A DNA stretch of 64,000 bases from Mycobacterium sp. SM1 (lineage in GTDB: Bacteria; Actinomycetota; Actinomycetes; Mycobacteriales; Mycobacteriaceae). Location: contig NZ_JAFLNH010000004.1 of NCBI RefSeq assembly GCF_018361265.1, forward strand, positions 186,001 through 250,000, read 5' to 3'. Below are positions 33,940 to 42,814 of the stretch, piece after piece (position 1 is the first letter of the stretch; each line of letters starts with the position of its first letter). The position numbers and the translations under genes were made by a program. The notes beneath the pieces were generated by a model, which was given only the letters and a program-made list of their open reading frames with translations, did not search any database and had not been told where the DNA came from.

Positions 33940-34614
33940 CTAGTTCCAGGAGTGTTGGGGGCAGTAGGCGGCTTCGGCCGCGTCGACAAACTGTTTCGCG
34001 TCGCTTGGTGACGCGTCGGGGTTAGCCGCAAGAAACATCGAAACAATCTGGTCGAACGTTTTTCCCTGCGCAACATATCCGCACACGTAATGAGCAGCTC
34101 CGATCTCAGCTTGTGGACCATCTGTGCTTGTGATGCCGTCATTGCGGAGCGTGGTCAGGAACTGGTCATCGGCCAACCATTCTGGTTGCGCCGCTGCTTG
34201 GGGGGTGTGCGCATGCCCAATATCGTCGGGGTAGGCACTGGGGGGAGGCGATGGCGTGATTGTTGCGTTCGGTTGCGGTGCCGGTGGAGGCGACGGTGCT
34301 CGGGGGGGCGTGGGGATGGCCCTCGTTACCGGGGCTCGTGGTTGCGCCGAGACGTGGGGGGGTGTGCCGTGGGTTTGTTGGCGGTAGAAGCGCATCCCGA
34401 GGATGGTGGTGGCCGCAGCCATGACTATGAACACAACGACAACGCCAATCCAGCGAAGCGTGTGCTGTGGGCGCGGGATGTCATCGGGGATGGTTTCGGT
34501 TTGGGACCATGCGAGGGCATCGGTTAGTGGCGCTGGCTGCTGCTCGGTGGGGTGAGCTGGGAGGGCTTGGGCGCTGAGGGTTTCGTTGTTTTCTGTGATG
34601 TCGTGTAGTGACAT
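33940..34614 (-). CDS. Membrane-anchored DUF732 protein of element B
   Basis: 224 residues from ATG 34614 with AAGGAAACCCCCA upstream. Cytosolic acidic N-terminus (MSLHDITENNETLSAQALPA), one membrane segment (WIGVVVVFIVMAAATTILGM), a Pro-rich linker and a C-terminal DUF732 domain with Cys residues (AAHYVCGYVAQGKTFDQIVS, EAAYCPQHSWN). The topology places DUF732 outside the membrane. A cell-surface cargo function such as exclusion of other phages is conceivable but unproven. Confidence 0.8.
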   Translation of the reverse strand: MSLHDITENNETLSAQALPAHPTEQQPAPLTDALAWSQTETIPDDIPRPQHTLRWIGVVVVFIVMAAATTILGMRFYRQQTHGTPPHVSAQPRAPVTRAIPTPPRAPSPPPAPQPNATITPSPPPSAYPDDIGHAHTPQAAAQPEWLADDQFLTTLRNDGITSTDGPQAEIGAAHYVCGYVAQGKTFDQIVSMFLAANPDASPSDAKQFVDAAEAAYCPQHSWN

Positions 34615-34625
34615 TGGGGGTTTCC

Positions 34626-34769
34626 TTACTTGAGATGCGCCATTCCTGCCGCCCACCAGGGGATGGTGGTTGCTGGGGCACCGTTGTCGGGTTGTTTTTT
34701 GTTGCGGCATGTGCGGGTGTAGAGGGGGAGGACTGCCGCTGTGATGGTCGCGATGATGGGGAGTTTCAT
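34626..34769 (-). CDS. 47-residue ORF before the DUF732 gene
   Basis: MKLPIIATITAAVLPLYTRT..., starting at ATG 34769 with AAAGGAAACCCC upstream and ending 11 bp before the DUF732 start. The N-terminus is hydrophobic. It is deleted in element A. Spacing and ribosome binding site support translation. Confidence 0.5.
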   Translation of the reverse strand: MKLPIIATITAAVLPLYTRTCRNKKQPDNGAPATTIPWWAAGMAHLK

Positions 34770-34929
34770 GGGGTTTCCTTTCGTCGGCGTTTTCTATGGA
34801 TTGGACAGTAGTGCCCGGCTTCGCTGATTGACCAGCCTTCGGATCGGGCTTCGCGTCGTAACCCCGGATCGCACCACTGGATAGGGCCGCTCGGGTGCAG
34901 CAGCATCCCGGCCAGCAGCGCCGCGACAG

Positions 34930-35160
34930 TCACCGCCGCCGGCTGGCGCGGTGCCGCTGGTAGACATGCCAGCCGTGGGTGCCCAGCGCCACCACCCCCA
35001 TCACCAGGCCGGCGGGGGCCGCCGCCACCACATACACCGCCACCGCGGCAGCGATGATGAGCGCCGCGATCAGCACCGCCTCAACCGGCAGCCCGGCACC
35101 GACACGGATGGGGCCGAGTCGGGTGCGCGCCACCGGCAGCGATACCCACATTCGGCTCAC
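34930..35160 (-). CDS. Small membrane protein of element B
   Basis: 76 residues from GTG 35160 overlapping the upstream stop. Homologous to 23726-23965: VEAVLIAALIIAAAVAVYVV and GLVMGVVALGTHGWHVYQR are the hydrophobic segments. Confidence 0.65.
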   Translation of the reverse strand: MSRMWVSLPVARTRLGPIRVGAGLPVEAVLIAALIIAAAVAVYVVAAAPAGLVMGVVALGTHGWHVYQRHRASRRR

Positions 35161-35393
35161 CGCGCGCCCCCGGCTTGCGCCGCCGCGTCGTATCGAGCGT
35201 CGCCCTCGACAACAAACTTCAGCCGCTCGGCATACGTGATCGCGTCGGCGATGCGCTCGGCCAGCTCGGCCGCGCGTGTCGCCCGCGCCCCGCCCAGGTA
35301 CGCTTGCGCGCCGAGCGCGTGCAGGCGAGCCTCGGCCAGCGCGTCCCGGCAGGCATGAAGGCACTCAAGCGCCTGCCCGGCGGCGGTTTTCAT
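35157..35393 (-). CDS. Small helical protein of element B
   Basis: 78 residues, MKTAAGQALECLHACRDALA..., homologous to 23962-24195. Start and stop overlap both neighbours, so it belongs to a coupled cluster. Confidence 0.65.
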   Translation of the reverse strand: MKTAAGQALECLHACRDALAEARLHALGAQAYLGGARATRAAELAERIADAITYAERLKFVVEGDARYDAAAQAGGAR

Positions 35394-35527
35394 AGCCGCA
35401 CCCCCTCGCCCGGCTGGCCGCCTGGGGCCACCCGCTCAAGCCACGGCCCACAACTCCACATAGATACCGCCGCTTCAAAACGGTCGCGTTCGAGGCCGGG
35501 ATCGGTTGGAACAGTGTAGGTGGGCAT
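35390..35527 (-). CDS. 45-residue protein, shortened version of the element A gene at 24192
   Basis: MPTYTVPTDPGLERDRFEAA then a C-terminus identical to the last 18 residues of the 192-residue element A protein. ATG 35527 is followed by the ATGA overlap with the next gene. The first promoter-proximal gene of the leftward set. Confidence 0.55.
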   Translation of the reverse strand: MPTYTVPTDPGLERDRFEAAVSMWSCGPWLERVAPGGQPGEGVRL

Positions 35528-35565
35528 ACGGGCTCCCTTCGATGGAGCCAGCTTCGCCGACTGTC

Positions 35566-35582
35566 AGGTCATATCTAGGTCA
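35566..35582. promoter_or_regulatory. AGGTCA repeats beside the right att site
   Basis: AGGTCA at 35566 and 35577 with 11-bp spacing, mirroring 25038 and 25049 beside int. Likely the second arm-type site set for the element B integrase. Confidence 0.55.
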
Positions 35583-35601
35583 CACCACCGTGTTTGTCTG
35601 T

Positions 35602-35658
35602 CTAACTACCGTGTCTGACCTGCGTAAACACTGGTGCGCGGTACTGGGATTGAACCAG
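35602..35658. repeat. Right att repeat of element B, ending inside tRNA-Val
   Basis: 57 bp identical to 24862-24918. The part from 35632 to 35658 is the 3' end (CCA, acceptor and T arm) of tRNA-Val, so integration leaves the tRNA whole. Confidence 0.92.
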
Positions 35659-35706
35659 CGACCTCTTCCGTGTCAGGGAAGCGCTCTCCCGCTGAGCTAA
35701 CCGCGC
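35632..35706 (-). tRNA. tRNA-Val (GAC anticodon)
   Basis: Reads GCGCGGTTAGCTCAGCGGG... with acceptor GCGCGGT/ACCGCGC, anticodon loop CTGACAC (GAC) and T loop GGTTCAATCCC. CCA is encoded. Integration site for the phage-like elements. Confidence 0.95.
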
Positions 35707-35722
35707 CCGGGTCCGAGAAAAG

Positions 35723-35793
35723 AGGTGGAGACGGGAATCGAACCCGTGTGCACGGCTTTGCAGGCCGTTGCCTCACCACTCGGCCACTCCACC
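35723..35793 (-). tRNA. tRNA-Cys (GCA anticodon)
   Basis: Acceptor GGTGGAG/CTCCACC, anticodon loop TTGCAAA region reading GCA, T arm GGGTTCGATTCCC. 71 nt; CCA not encoded. Confidence 0.93.
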
Positions 35794-35821
35794 GCGGGGT
35801 TGACGCCACTGAAACACCTTC

Positions 35822-35895
35822 GAGCGGATGACGGGATTCGAACCCGCGACCCTCACCTTGGCAAGGTGATGCGCTACCAACTGCGCTACATCCGC
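35822..35895 (-). tRNA. tRNA-Gly (GCC anticodon)
   Basis: Acceptor GCGGATG/CATCCGC, anticodon stem CACCT with loop TGCCA (GCC), T arm GGGTTCGAATCCC. CCA not encoded. Confidence 0.94.
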
Positions 35896-36063
35896 GTGCA
35901 GCAGACCAGATCGTCGCCCGGTGCGAAGCACGACGATAGTCCACCTGACCAGGCCCGCACAAATCTCTTGATACCACGCGCGGCTCAACGGCGCCGCGAT
36001 GCCGCGCGTTCTCCCACGATAGCCGCACGTGCTAGTCTTCGACGTCGTTCGCGTCTCGGCGCC

Positions 36064-36135
36064 GGTCCCGTGGCTCAGTGGGAGAGCGCCCGCTTCACAC
36101 GCGGGAGGTCGCTGGTTCGATCCCAGCCGGGACCA
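36064..36135 (+). tRNA. tRNA-Val (CAC anticodon)
   Basis: Acceptor GGTCCCG/CGGGACC, anticodon loop TTCACAC (CAC), T arm CTGGTTCGATCCCAG. Opposite strand to the other three tRNAs. The 209 bp to uspC hold no further gene that I can see. Confidence 0.94.
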
Positions 36136-36344
36136 CGGTCGCTGACCTGCGTGGACATGGTGTTGGTACTCGGTGGTCCGGCCGGGTTTTCCGATTTTTG
36201 TCCGTAGTTGATTGCCGAATCGGCGGTTGTGGCTGCGAGTGCCTGACTCCGGGACGATGCCGCCTCGCGCGTTGCCGATGCGGGGCACCACCCCGGGGCG
36301 ATGTGGCTGGCCCAGCTGCGGCTGGCCCCCCGCGGTGCTCACCG

Positions 36345-37685
36345 TTAACGGCGCGCGGCGGCATTGGCCGCCGCCTGGGCCCGGGCGAGGGTGGTCGCGA
36401 CATCCCCGCGGCCGAGGAACATGTCGTCGAAATACGGTTTGAGGGCCTGATACCCGGCGGCAAAACCGGCGCCGCCCGGCGCGGGGATGCGCGGACCGCG
36501 AAGCACGGTGAAAAACGGTGAGACGTCCACGCCCTTGGCGGCCCAGTAGGCAAAGTAGACACGCTGCGCCGACAGCACCGCCGGGATGGCGCTGCCCCGC
36601 CGGCCGAGGTACTCGTTGCCCTGCTCGCTGCCCATCCAAGCCAGAACCTGACGCACCGCATCCGGATGCTTGGATGCCGCATTACCCGCCGCCGCAATAC
36701 CATTGGTGACGCTGACCCGTCCGGCCGGCCCGATGGGCAGCATCGCCACCCCCCAGTGGAAGCTCGCCCCCTCGGCGACCGCCGCCAGGTTGTAGGTGCC
36801 GGACTGGAACAGCGCCATCTTGCCGGCCAGGAACTGGTTCCGGCAGAAATCCCCGTTGTCGTTGGTGTCCGAGGCCGGTGGCGAGACGTGGTCCACGTTG
36901 ATCAGGCCGACGAGGTAGCGGAAGGCTGCGATCGCGGCGGGGTTATCGAAGGCGAACGCGTCGCCCCGCTGGAACACCCCACCGGCCGACCCGATGTAGT
37001 TCAGATAGATCCCTTGCGGATCGTTGGCCGCGTTGTATCCCCATTGCCGCACCCGACGGGCGTCGAAACCTGTTGTGCCCGCAGCGTGCCCGTCGGCGTC
37101 GACGGTGAGCCGGGCCAGCAGGGGACGCAGCGTGTCGGCGCCGTCCGGGCTCCACCGCAGCGCCCCCAGCGCGGCCGGGTCGACGCCGGCCGCAGCCAGC
37201 AGATCCGCGTTGTAGTAGACCGCGATTCCCGCGTCGGTCAGTTGCGGCACCGCCCACAGCACACCGTTGCGGGTGAACTGGCTGACCACCGCGGGGTCCC
37301 ACGTCGACGCGGCAGCCGGGCCGAAAGCCTTGTCGATGCTCAGTAGCCGACCGCTGTCGGCATAGCCGGCGAGATAGGCGTTGGACAGCCAGAAGATGTC
37401 ATCTGCGCTGCCTCCGGCCACGTCGGTGCGCAGCGTGTCGAAGTACGTCGCAAAGGCCACGACGTTGGTGCGCACCTCGATACCCGGGTGCGCGCGGGTG
37501 AACGCCGCAAACGACTCCCGATAGGCCGCGGCAACCTGTTGGTCCCACAGTCGCACCGTCACCACGGTCTTGCCGGCGGGCGCCCGGGCGGAAACGTCCA
37601 AAAGCACCGCCGCCGCCCCCAACATCGCGACGACCAGAGCCAGCCCCGCAGCGACCAGCGTGGAAAACCTTGGTCGCCGGCTCAC
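36345..37685 (-). CDS. uspC: Sugar ABC transporter substrate-binding protein UspC
   Basis: 446 residues from GTG 37685 (overlapping the uspB stop). Family 1 extracellular solute-binding protein with an N-terminal membrane/signal segment (STLVAAGLALVVAMLGAAAV) and no clear lipobox Cys; conserved regions VTVRLWDQQVAAAYRESFAA, FLAGKMALFQSGTYNLAAVA. Close to M. tuberculosis UspC, which binds amino sugars. Third gene of uspA-uspB-uspC; no ATPase gene is present here. Confidence 0.93.
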   Translation of the reverse strand: MSRRPRFSTLVAAGLALVVAMLGAAAVLLDVSARAPAGKTVVTVRLWDQQVAAAYRESFAAFTRAHPGIEVRTNVVAFATYFDTLRTDVAGGSADDIFWLSNAYLAGYADSGRLLSIDKAFGPAAASTWDPAVVSQFTRNGVLWAVPQLTDAGIAVYYNADLLAAAGVDPAALGALRWSPDGADTLRPLLARLTVDADGHAAGTTGFDARRVRQWGYNAANDPQGIYLNYIGSAGGVFQRGDAFAFDNPAAIAAFRYLVGLINVDHVSPPASDTNDNGDFCRNQFLAGKMALFQSGTYNLAAVAEGASFHWGVAMLPIGPAGRVSVTNGIAAAGNAASKHPDAVRQVLAWMGSEQGNEYLGRRGSAIPAVLSAQRVYFAYWAAKGVDVSPFFTVLRGPRIPAPGGAGFAAGYQALKPYFDDMFLGRGDVATTLARAQAAANAAARR

Positions 37686-38509
37686 TTCAGTCCCGTGACG
37701 ATGATCGAGGACACGATCCGCCGCTGGAAGGCGACGAACAACACGATCAGCGGCACGATCGCGGCCGTGGTGGCGGCCATCACCAATGTCCATTGGGCGT
37801 TATATCGCGACTGCAGGGTAGCCGTTGCCACCGTCAGCACCCGCCACTTGGCACCGCTGGTGATCACCAACGGCCACATGAAGTTGTTCCATTGCGAGAC
37901 CACGGTGATCAGCAACAACGTGACCAGAATCGGCCGGCTCGCCGGCACCACCACATGCACAATCACGTCAAGGGTATTGGCGCCGTCGAGACGTGCCGCG
38001 TTGATCAAGTCCTCCGGGATGGCACGAAAGTACTCGCGCAGCAGGAAGATCGCGTAAGGCGAGCCGAACACGAACGGTAGCACCAGCGCCCAGAACGTGT
38101 TGCGCAAACCGACCTGGGCCATCATCAAATACAGCGGAACCACCGTAACCGTGGGCGGCACCATCAAGGTTGCGAGGTACACCCAGAACAACCCGTCGCG
38201 CCCCGCGAACTGCAACCGCGCGAACGCGTAGGCGGCCAGCACCGAAAAGCTCAGTTGCCCAATCACGATCATCGCTGTCATCACCGCGGTGACCGCCAGC
38301 GCGCGGCCGAAGCCCGCGCCGGCCAGGCCGGCATAGTTGGCCAGCGTGGGGGGGCGCGGCAGCGCCAGCGGACCGCCCGTCACGAACTGGCGTGCCGAGG
38401 TAAACGACGTCAGCAGTCCCAGTGTGAACGGGGTCAACGTGATCAGCGCGCCGACGGCCAGCCCGGCGTAGATCGCCAGAGCCGAGAGGGCGCGGCTAGG
38501 TGAGCTCAT
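37682..38509 (-). CDS. uspB: Sugar ABC transporter permease UspB
   Basis: 275 residues with six membrane segments and the MalG-type EAA loop (REYFRAIPEDLINAARLDGA). Start ATG 38509 lies 14 bp inside uspA; stop overlaps uspC. Works with UspA as the membrane pore. Confidence 0.93.
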   Translation of the reverse strand: MSSPSRALSALAIYAGLAVGALITLTPFTLGLLTSFTSARQFVTGGPLALPRPPTLANYAGLAGAGFGRALAVTAVMTAMIVIGQLSFSVLAAYAFARLQFAGRDGLFWVYLATLMVPPTVTVVPLYLMMAQVGLRNTFWALVLPFVFGSPYAIFLLREYFRAIPEDLINAARLDGANTLDVIVHVVVPASRPILVTLLLITVVSQWNNFMWPLVITSGAKWRVLTVATATLQSRYNAQWTLVMAATTAAIVPLIVLFVAFQRRIVSSIIVTGLK

Positions 38510-39389
38510 AGCTGATTCGTCGCCGGAAATACAGATGCTGGACAATGGTGATGCCGACCAGGATGGCAAATAGCACCACCGCCATCACCGCGGCCCGCCC
38601 GACGGCCGCCGAACCGAACGCTTCGGCGTAGATGCGGTGGGCCACCACGTCGGTGCGGCCCCGCGGGCCACCTCCGGTCAGCGCATACACGGTATCGAAA
38701 ACCTGTGCAGCGCTGATGATTCCGGTAACCAAAACGAAGAACATCGTGGGGCGCAGCATCGGCAGGGTGATGCGCCGGAATCGTTGCCAGGCGCTGGCGC
38801 CGTCGATGCGGGCGGCCGCGTGGAGATCCTCGGGGATAGCCAAAATGCCCGCCAGAAAGAACATGGCGACATAGCCGACATTCGTCCACACGACGACCGC
38901 TGACACCAGCGGCAGCGCAAGGCCGGGGTCGGTGAGCCAGTCGATCTGATGTCCCAACACCGTGGCGACCGCACCGTCGGTGGGTGCCAGGATCCATCGC
39001 CACAGCACCGCGATCGCCAGCGGGGCGCAGATCCACGGCAGCACGTACACCGTGCGCAGCAGGCCGCTGCCCGGCAGGCGGCGGGCCAGCATCGACGCGG
39101 CCAGCAGACCCAGCAGCGTCTGCGCCGGGACCACCATCGCCACGAACACGGCGGTGACCACCAGCGAGTTGCCGAACGCCGGGTCGGTCAGCACCGAGCG
39201 CCAATTGTCCAGCCCGACATACTCGATGGGGCCCAGCAGATCCCACCGGTGCAGGCTTAGCCAGAGCACCACAAGCATCGGCAGCAGCAGAAACGTGACC
39301 ATCCCGAACAGGCTGGGGGCCAGCAGGGCATACCCCAGTGCGGTGACCCGGCGACCCCGTGCGGGCCCGCTGCCCTTCATTGGCGCCAT
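38496..39389 (-). CDS. uspA: Sugar ABC transporter permease UspA
   Basis: 297 residues from ATG 39389 (ATG 39380 possible). MalF-type permease with EAA loop GILAIPEDLHAAARIDGASA and membrane segments such as YALLAPSLFGMVTFLLLPML. First gene of the usp operon, divergent from tldD with about 128 bp between the starts. Confidence 0.92.
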   Translation of the reverse strand: MAPMKGSGPARGRRVTALGYALLAPSLFGMVTFLLLPMLVVLWLSLHRWDLLGPIEYVGLDNWRSVLTDPAFGNSLVVTAVFVAMVVPAQTLLGLLAASMLARRLPGSGLLRTVYVLPWICAPLAIAVLWRWILAPTDGAVATVLGHQIDWLTDPGLALPLVSAVVVWTNVGYVAMFFLAGILAIPEDLHAAARIDGASAWQRFRRITLPMLRPTMFFVLVTGIISAAQVFDTVYALTGGGPRGRTDVVAHRIYAEAFGSAAVGRAAVMAVVLFAILVGITIVQHLYFRRRISYELT

Positions 39390-39517
39390 TGGTGCGCGTC
39401 TCGGCCCGCAAGCGCGTCGCCCCCCGAAAGCGCAAAACGGCTCTCTTCGGCGCGACATGCCGGGGTGTCGCCGCAGCAGGTCATGAAGGTATTAAAGCCG
39501 GTCGCTACGGTGGTGCT

Positions 39518-41041
39518 GTGACAGCCGGGATCGATGCCGAATTTCTGGCCCTGCCGCGCCACGAGTTCGCCGACGCCGCCCTCTCGGCGGCCACCGCCGC
39601 CGGAGCCAGCCACGCCGACCTGCGGATTCACCGCATCGTCACCGAGCGCATCCAGCTGCGTGACGGGGAGCTGGAGACCGCGGTGATACACCGCGAGCTC
39701 GGCCTGGCGGTCCGGGTGATCGTCGACGGCACCTGGGGATTCGCCTCCCACGCCGAGCTGGCCTGCGACGCCGCGGCGGCCACCGCGCGCCGGGCGGTGC
39801 AGGTGGCCAGTGCGCTGGCGGCGCTGAACACCGAGCGCATCGAGCTGGCGCCGGAGCCGGTGTACTCCGACGCCAGCTGGGTGTCGAGCTATGAGGTCGA
39901 CCCGTTCACCGTTCCCACCGCCGACAAGATCGCCGTGCTGGGTGAGTACTCGGGCAGGCTGCTGGCCGGTAAAGACGGCGGGGTCGGCGTCGATCACGTG
40001 TCGGCCGGTCTTACCGCCGTCAAAGAGCAGACGTTTTATGCCGACACCTTCGGATCCTCGATCACCCAGCAGCGGGTGCGGCTGATGCCCACCCTGGAGG
40101 CGGTGACCGTCGACGCTGCGCCCGGAGGGTTCGATTCAATGCGCACCCTGGCGCCCCCGATGGCTCGCGGCTGGGAGGTGATGGCCGGCGACGCGGTGTG
40201 GAACTGGACCGACGAGCTCGCGCAGATCCCATCGCTGCTGGCCGAGAAGGTCAAGGCGCCCAGCGTCACCCCCGGGCCCACCGACCTGGTGATCGACCCC
40301 ACCAACCTGTGGCTGACCATTCACGAATCCATCGGTCACGCAACCGAATACGACCGGGCAATCGGCTACGAGGCCGCCTATGCCGGCACTTCGTTCGCCA
40401 CACCCGACAAGCTGGGCAGCCTGCGCTACGGCTCACCGGTGATGAACGTGACGGCCGACCGGACCGTTGAATACGGCTTGGCCAGCGTCGGTTACGACGA
40501 CGAGGGGGTCGCGGCCCAGCGCTGGGATCTGGTGCGTGAGGGAATCTTCGTCGGTTATCAGCTTGACCGGGTGTTCGCGCCGCGGCTCGGGCTGCCGCGC
40601 TCCAATGGCTGCTCGTATGCCGATTCGCCGCACCATGTGCCGATTCAGCGGATGGCCAACGTGTCGCTGCAGCCGGCCGAAGAGGACGTCACCACGGCCG
40701 ACCTGATCGGCCGGGTCGATGACGGCATCTACATCGTCGGGGACAAGTCGTGGTCGATTGATATGCAGCGCTATAACTTCCAATTCACCGGCCAACGGTT
40801 CTTCCGTATCCGAGGTGGCCGCCTCGACGGCCAACTGCGCGATGTCGCCTACCAGGCCACCACGACCGACTTCTGGAACTCGATGGAGGCCGTGGGCGGC
40901 GCGTCGACGTGGCGCCTGGGCGGCGCCTTCAACTGCGGGAAGGCGCAACCCGGGCAGGTGGCCCCGGTCAGCCACGGCTGCCCGTCGGCGTTGTTCCGCG
41001 GCGTCAACGTGCTCAACACCCGGGCCGAGGGTGGCCGATGA
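39518..41041 (+). CDS. tldD: TldD-like metalloprotease subunit
   Basis: 507 residues from GTG 39518. Zinc motif HESIGHATEYD (HExxxH) and the C-terminal GGASTWRLGGAFNCGKAQPG with its metal-ligand Cys. TldD/TldE heterodimers trim unfolded or modified peptides. Order with tldE matches Rv2315c-Rv2314c. The stop overlaps the tldE start. Confidence 0.93.
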   Translation: MTAGIDAEFLALPRHEFADAALSAATAAGASHADLRIHRIVTERIQLRDGELETAVIHRELGLAVRVIVDGTWGFASHAELACDAAAATARRAVQVASALAALNTERIELAPEPVYSDASWVSSYEVDPFTVPTADKIAVLGEYSGRLLAGKDGGVGVDHVSAGLTAVKEQTFYADTFGSSITQQRVRLMPTLEAVTVDAAPGGFDSMRTLAPPMARGWEVMAGDAVWNWTDELAQIPSLLAEKVKAPSVTPGPTDLVIDPTNLWLTIHESIGHATEYDRAIGYEAAYAGTSFATPDKLGSLRYGSPVMNVTADRTVEYGLASVGYDDEGVAAQRWDLVREGIFVGYQLDRVFAPRLGLPRSNGCSYADSPHHVPIQRMANVSLQPAEEDVTTADLIGRVDDGIYIVGDKSWSIDMQRYNFQFTGQRFFRIRGGRLDGQLRDVAYQATTTDFWNSMEAVGGASTWRLGGAFNCGKAQPGQVAPVSHGCPSALFRGVNVLNTRAEGGR

Positions 41042-42408
41042 TCGGCGCGCAACTGGCCATCGAGATCGCGTTGGACGCGGCCCGCTCGGGTGGGGCAGAC
41101 GAGACCATGGTGCTAGTCACCGATCGCTCCGAGGCATCGCTGCGCTGGGCGAACAACACGATGACCACCAACGGGGTGTCGACCAGCCGCAGCACGACCG
41201 TGATTTCGATTGTGCGCGACGGCGACAACGCGCGGGTTGGCACGCTGCGCTCCACCGAGGTGGACCCGTCGGTGCTGCCCGCCCTGGTGAGGGCATCCCA
41301 GGAGGCGGCCGCGTCGGCCCCGAGGGCACGCGATGCCGCGCCACTCATCACCGGCACGGACGTAGCGGATGACTGGGACGACGCGGTCTTCGGCACCGGG
41401 GCCGAGGTGTTCGCCGGTGTCGCCGAATCGCTGGCCCGGGGGTTCCGCGGCGCCGACCGGCTCTACGGCTTCGCGCATCACACGGTGGAGACCACCTTCT
41501 TGGCAACGTCGAGCGGGCTGCGGCGGCGCTTCACCCAGCCCACCGGATCGGTGCAGATCAATGCCAAGCGTGGCGGGGCGAGCGCCTGGGCCGGTGTGGG
41601 TACTCCCGATTTCGCCGATGTGTCAACGGATTTGCTGCTCGAGCAACTGGCGGCCCGGCTCGGGTGGGCGCAGCGGGCGGTGGCCCTGCCCCCCGGCCGG
41701 TATGAGACGATCATGCCGCCGTCGGCGGTGGCCGACATGATGATCTACCTGCAGTGGACGATGAGCGGGCGCGGTGCGCAAGAGGGGCGCACCGCATTCT
41801 CCGCTCCCGGCGGCGGGACCCGCGTGGGGGAGCGGCTCACCGATCTGCCGCTGACGCTATACTCCGATCCTTTCGCTGCGGGGCTGGAATGTTCGCCGTT
41901 CGTGGCGGCCAGCGCCTCCTCGGAGACGGTGTCGGTGTTCGACAACGGGATGGATATCGCTCGAGTGGACTGGATCCGCGACGGGGTAATCAACGCGCTG
42001 GCCTATCCGCGGGCGACGGCCGCCGAATTCGGCGCCCCGGTCGCGGTGGCCGCCGACAACCTGCTGATGACCGGCGGCAGCGGCGCGCTGGACGACATGA
42101 TCGCCCGCACCGAACGCGGCCTGTTGCTGAGCACGCTGTGGTACATCCGCGAGGTCGACCCCACCACGCTGCTGCTCACCGGGCTCACCCGCGACGGAGT
42201 CTACCTGGTTGAGGACGGCCGGGTGAGCGCGGCGGTCAACAACTTCCGGTTCAACGAGAGCCCGCTGGATCTGCTGCGGCGCGCCACCGATGTCGGTGCC
42301 AGCGAGGTGACACTGCCGCGGGAATGGAGCGACTGGGCCACCCGGGCGGCGATGCCGCCGCTGCGGATCCCCGACTTTCACATGTCGTCGGTGAGCCAGG
42401 CGCTGTAG
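41038..42408 (+). CDS. TldE/PmbA-like subunit
   Basis: 456 residues from ATG 41038. PmbA/TldE fold without the HExxxH motif, as expected for the non-catalytic partner (VEDGRVSAAVNNFRFNESPL near the C-terminus). Coupled to tldD by ATGA. Confidence 0.92.
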   Translation: MIGAQLAIEIALDAARSGGADETMVLVTDRSEASLRWANNTMTTNGVSTSRSTTVISIVRDGDNARVGTLRSTEVDPSVLPALVRASQEAAASAPRARDAAPLITGTDVADDWDDAVFGTGAEVFAGVAESLARGFRGADRLYGFAHHTVETTFLATSSGLRRRFTQPTGSVQINAKRGGASAWAGVGTPDFADVSTDLLLEQLAARLGWAQRAVALPPGRYETIMPPSAVADMMIYLQWTMSGRGAQEGRTAFSAPGGGTRVGERLTDLPLTLYSDPFAAGLECSPFVAASASSETVSVFDNGMDIARVDWIRDGVINALAYPRATAAEFGAPVAVAADNLLMTGGSGALDDMIARTERGLLLSTLWYIREVDPTTLLLTGLTRDGVYLVEDGRVSAAVNNFRFNESPLDLLRRATDVGASEVTLPREWSDWATRAAMPPLRIPDFHMSSVSQAL

Positions 42409-42814
42409 CGCACCCGATGGACCCGGCAAGGGGTCGCCGAGGTTGGGGGCGCCTATCGGCGGCCAACGGCTCTGGCCGGGCCCCGTGATACACACGGCAT
42501 TGCTTGCCGTCTCCGGGTCGCACCGCCGACTCGTTATCGGTGCTTCAAGACGTTTGCCGCGTCGGCTCGCATCGGCCGGTGTCCCCGGGCGTCTGCTGCG
42601 CTGGGTCGCGTTGGCGTGTTCGGGACATACCGGCTTCTAGCTGGGCCGATAGGGCTTGTCGCGTCGGCCGGGACCGGCCGGGTCTGGAAATGCTGTGGTA
42701 TCGACTGCGGTATCGGCCTAACAGAGCCTTACGCAACGGCGACACCACCGCCATGGATTCACACCCATGCGCGCCTCCTCGACTTTTCGTTTCTTTCGTT
42801 TTAGCCTGGGGTGT
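42409..42814. other. Intergenic region
   Basis: 406 bp between tldE and the antitoxin gene. Short frames only, with Arg-rich shadow translations. The stretch just before 42815 (TTTCGTTTCTTTCGTTTTAG) is unusually T-rich for this genome and may contain the antitoxin promoter. Confidence 0.5.
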
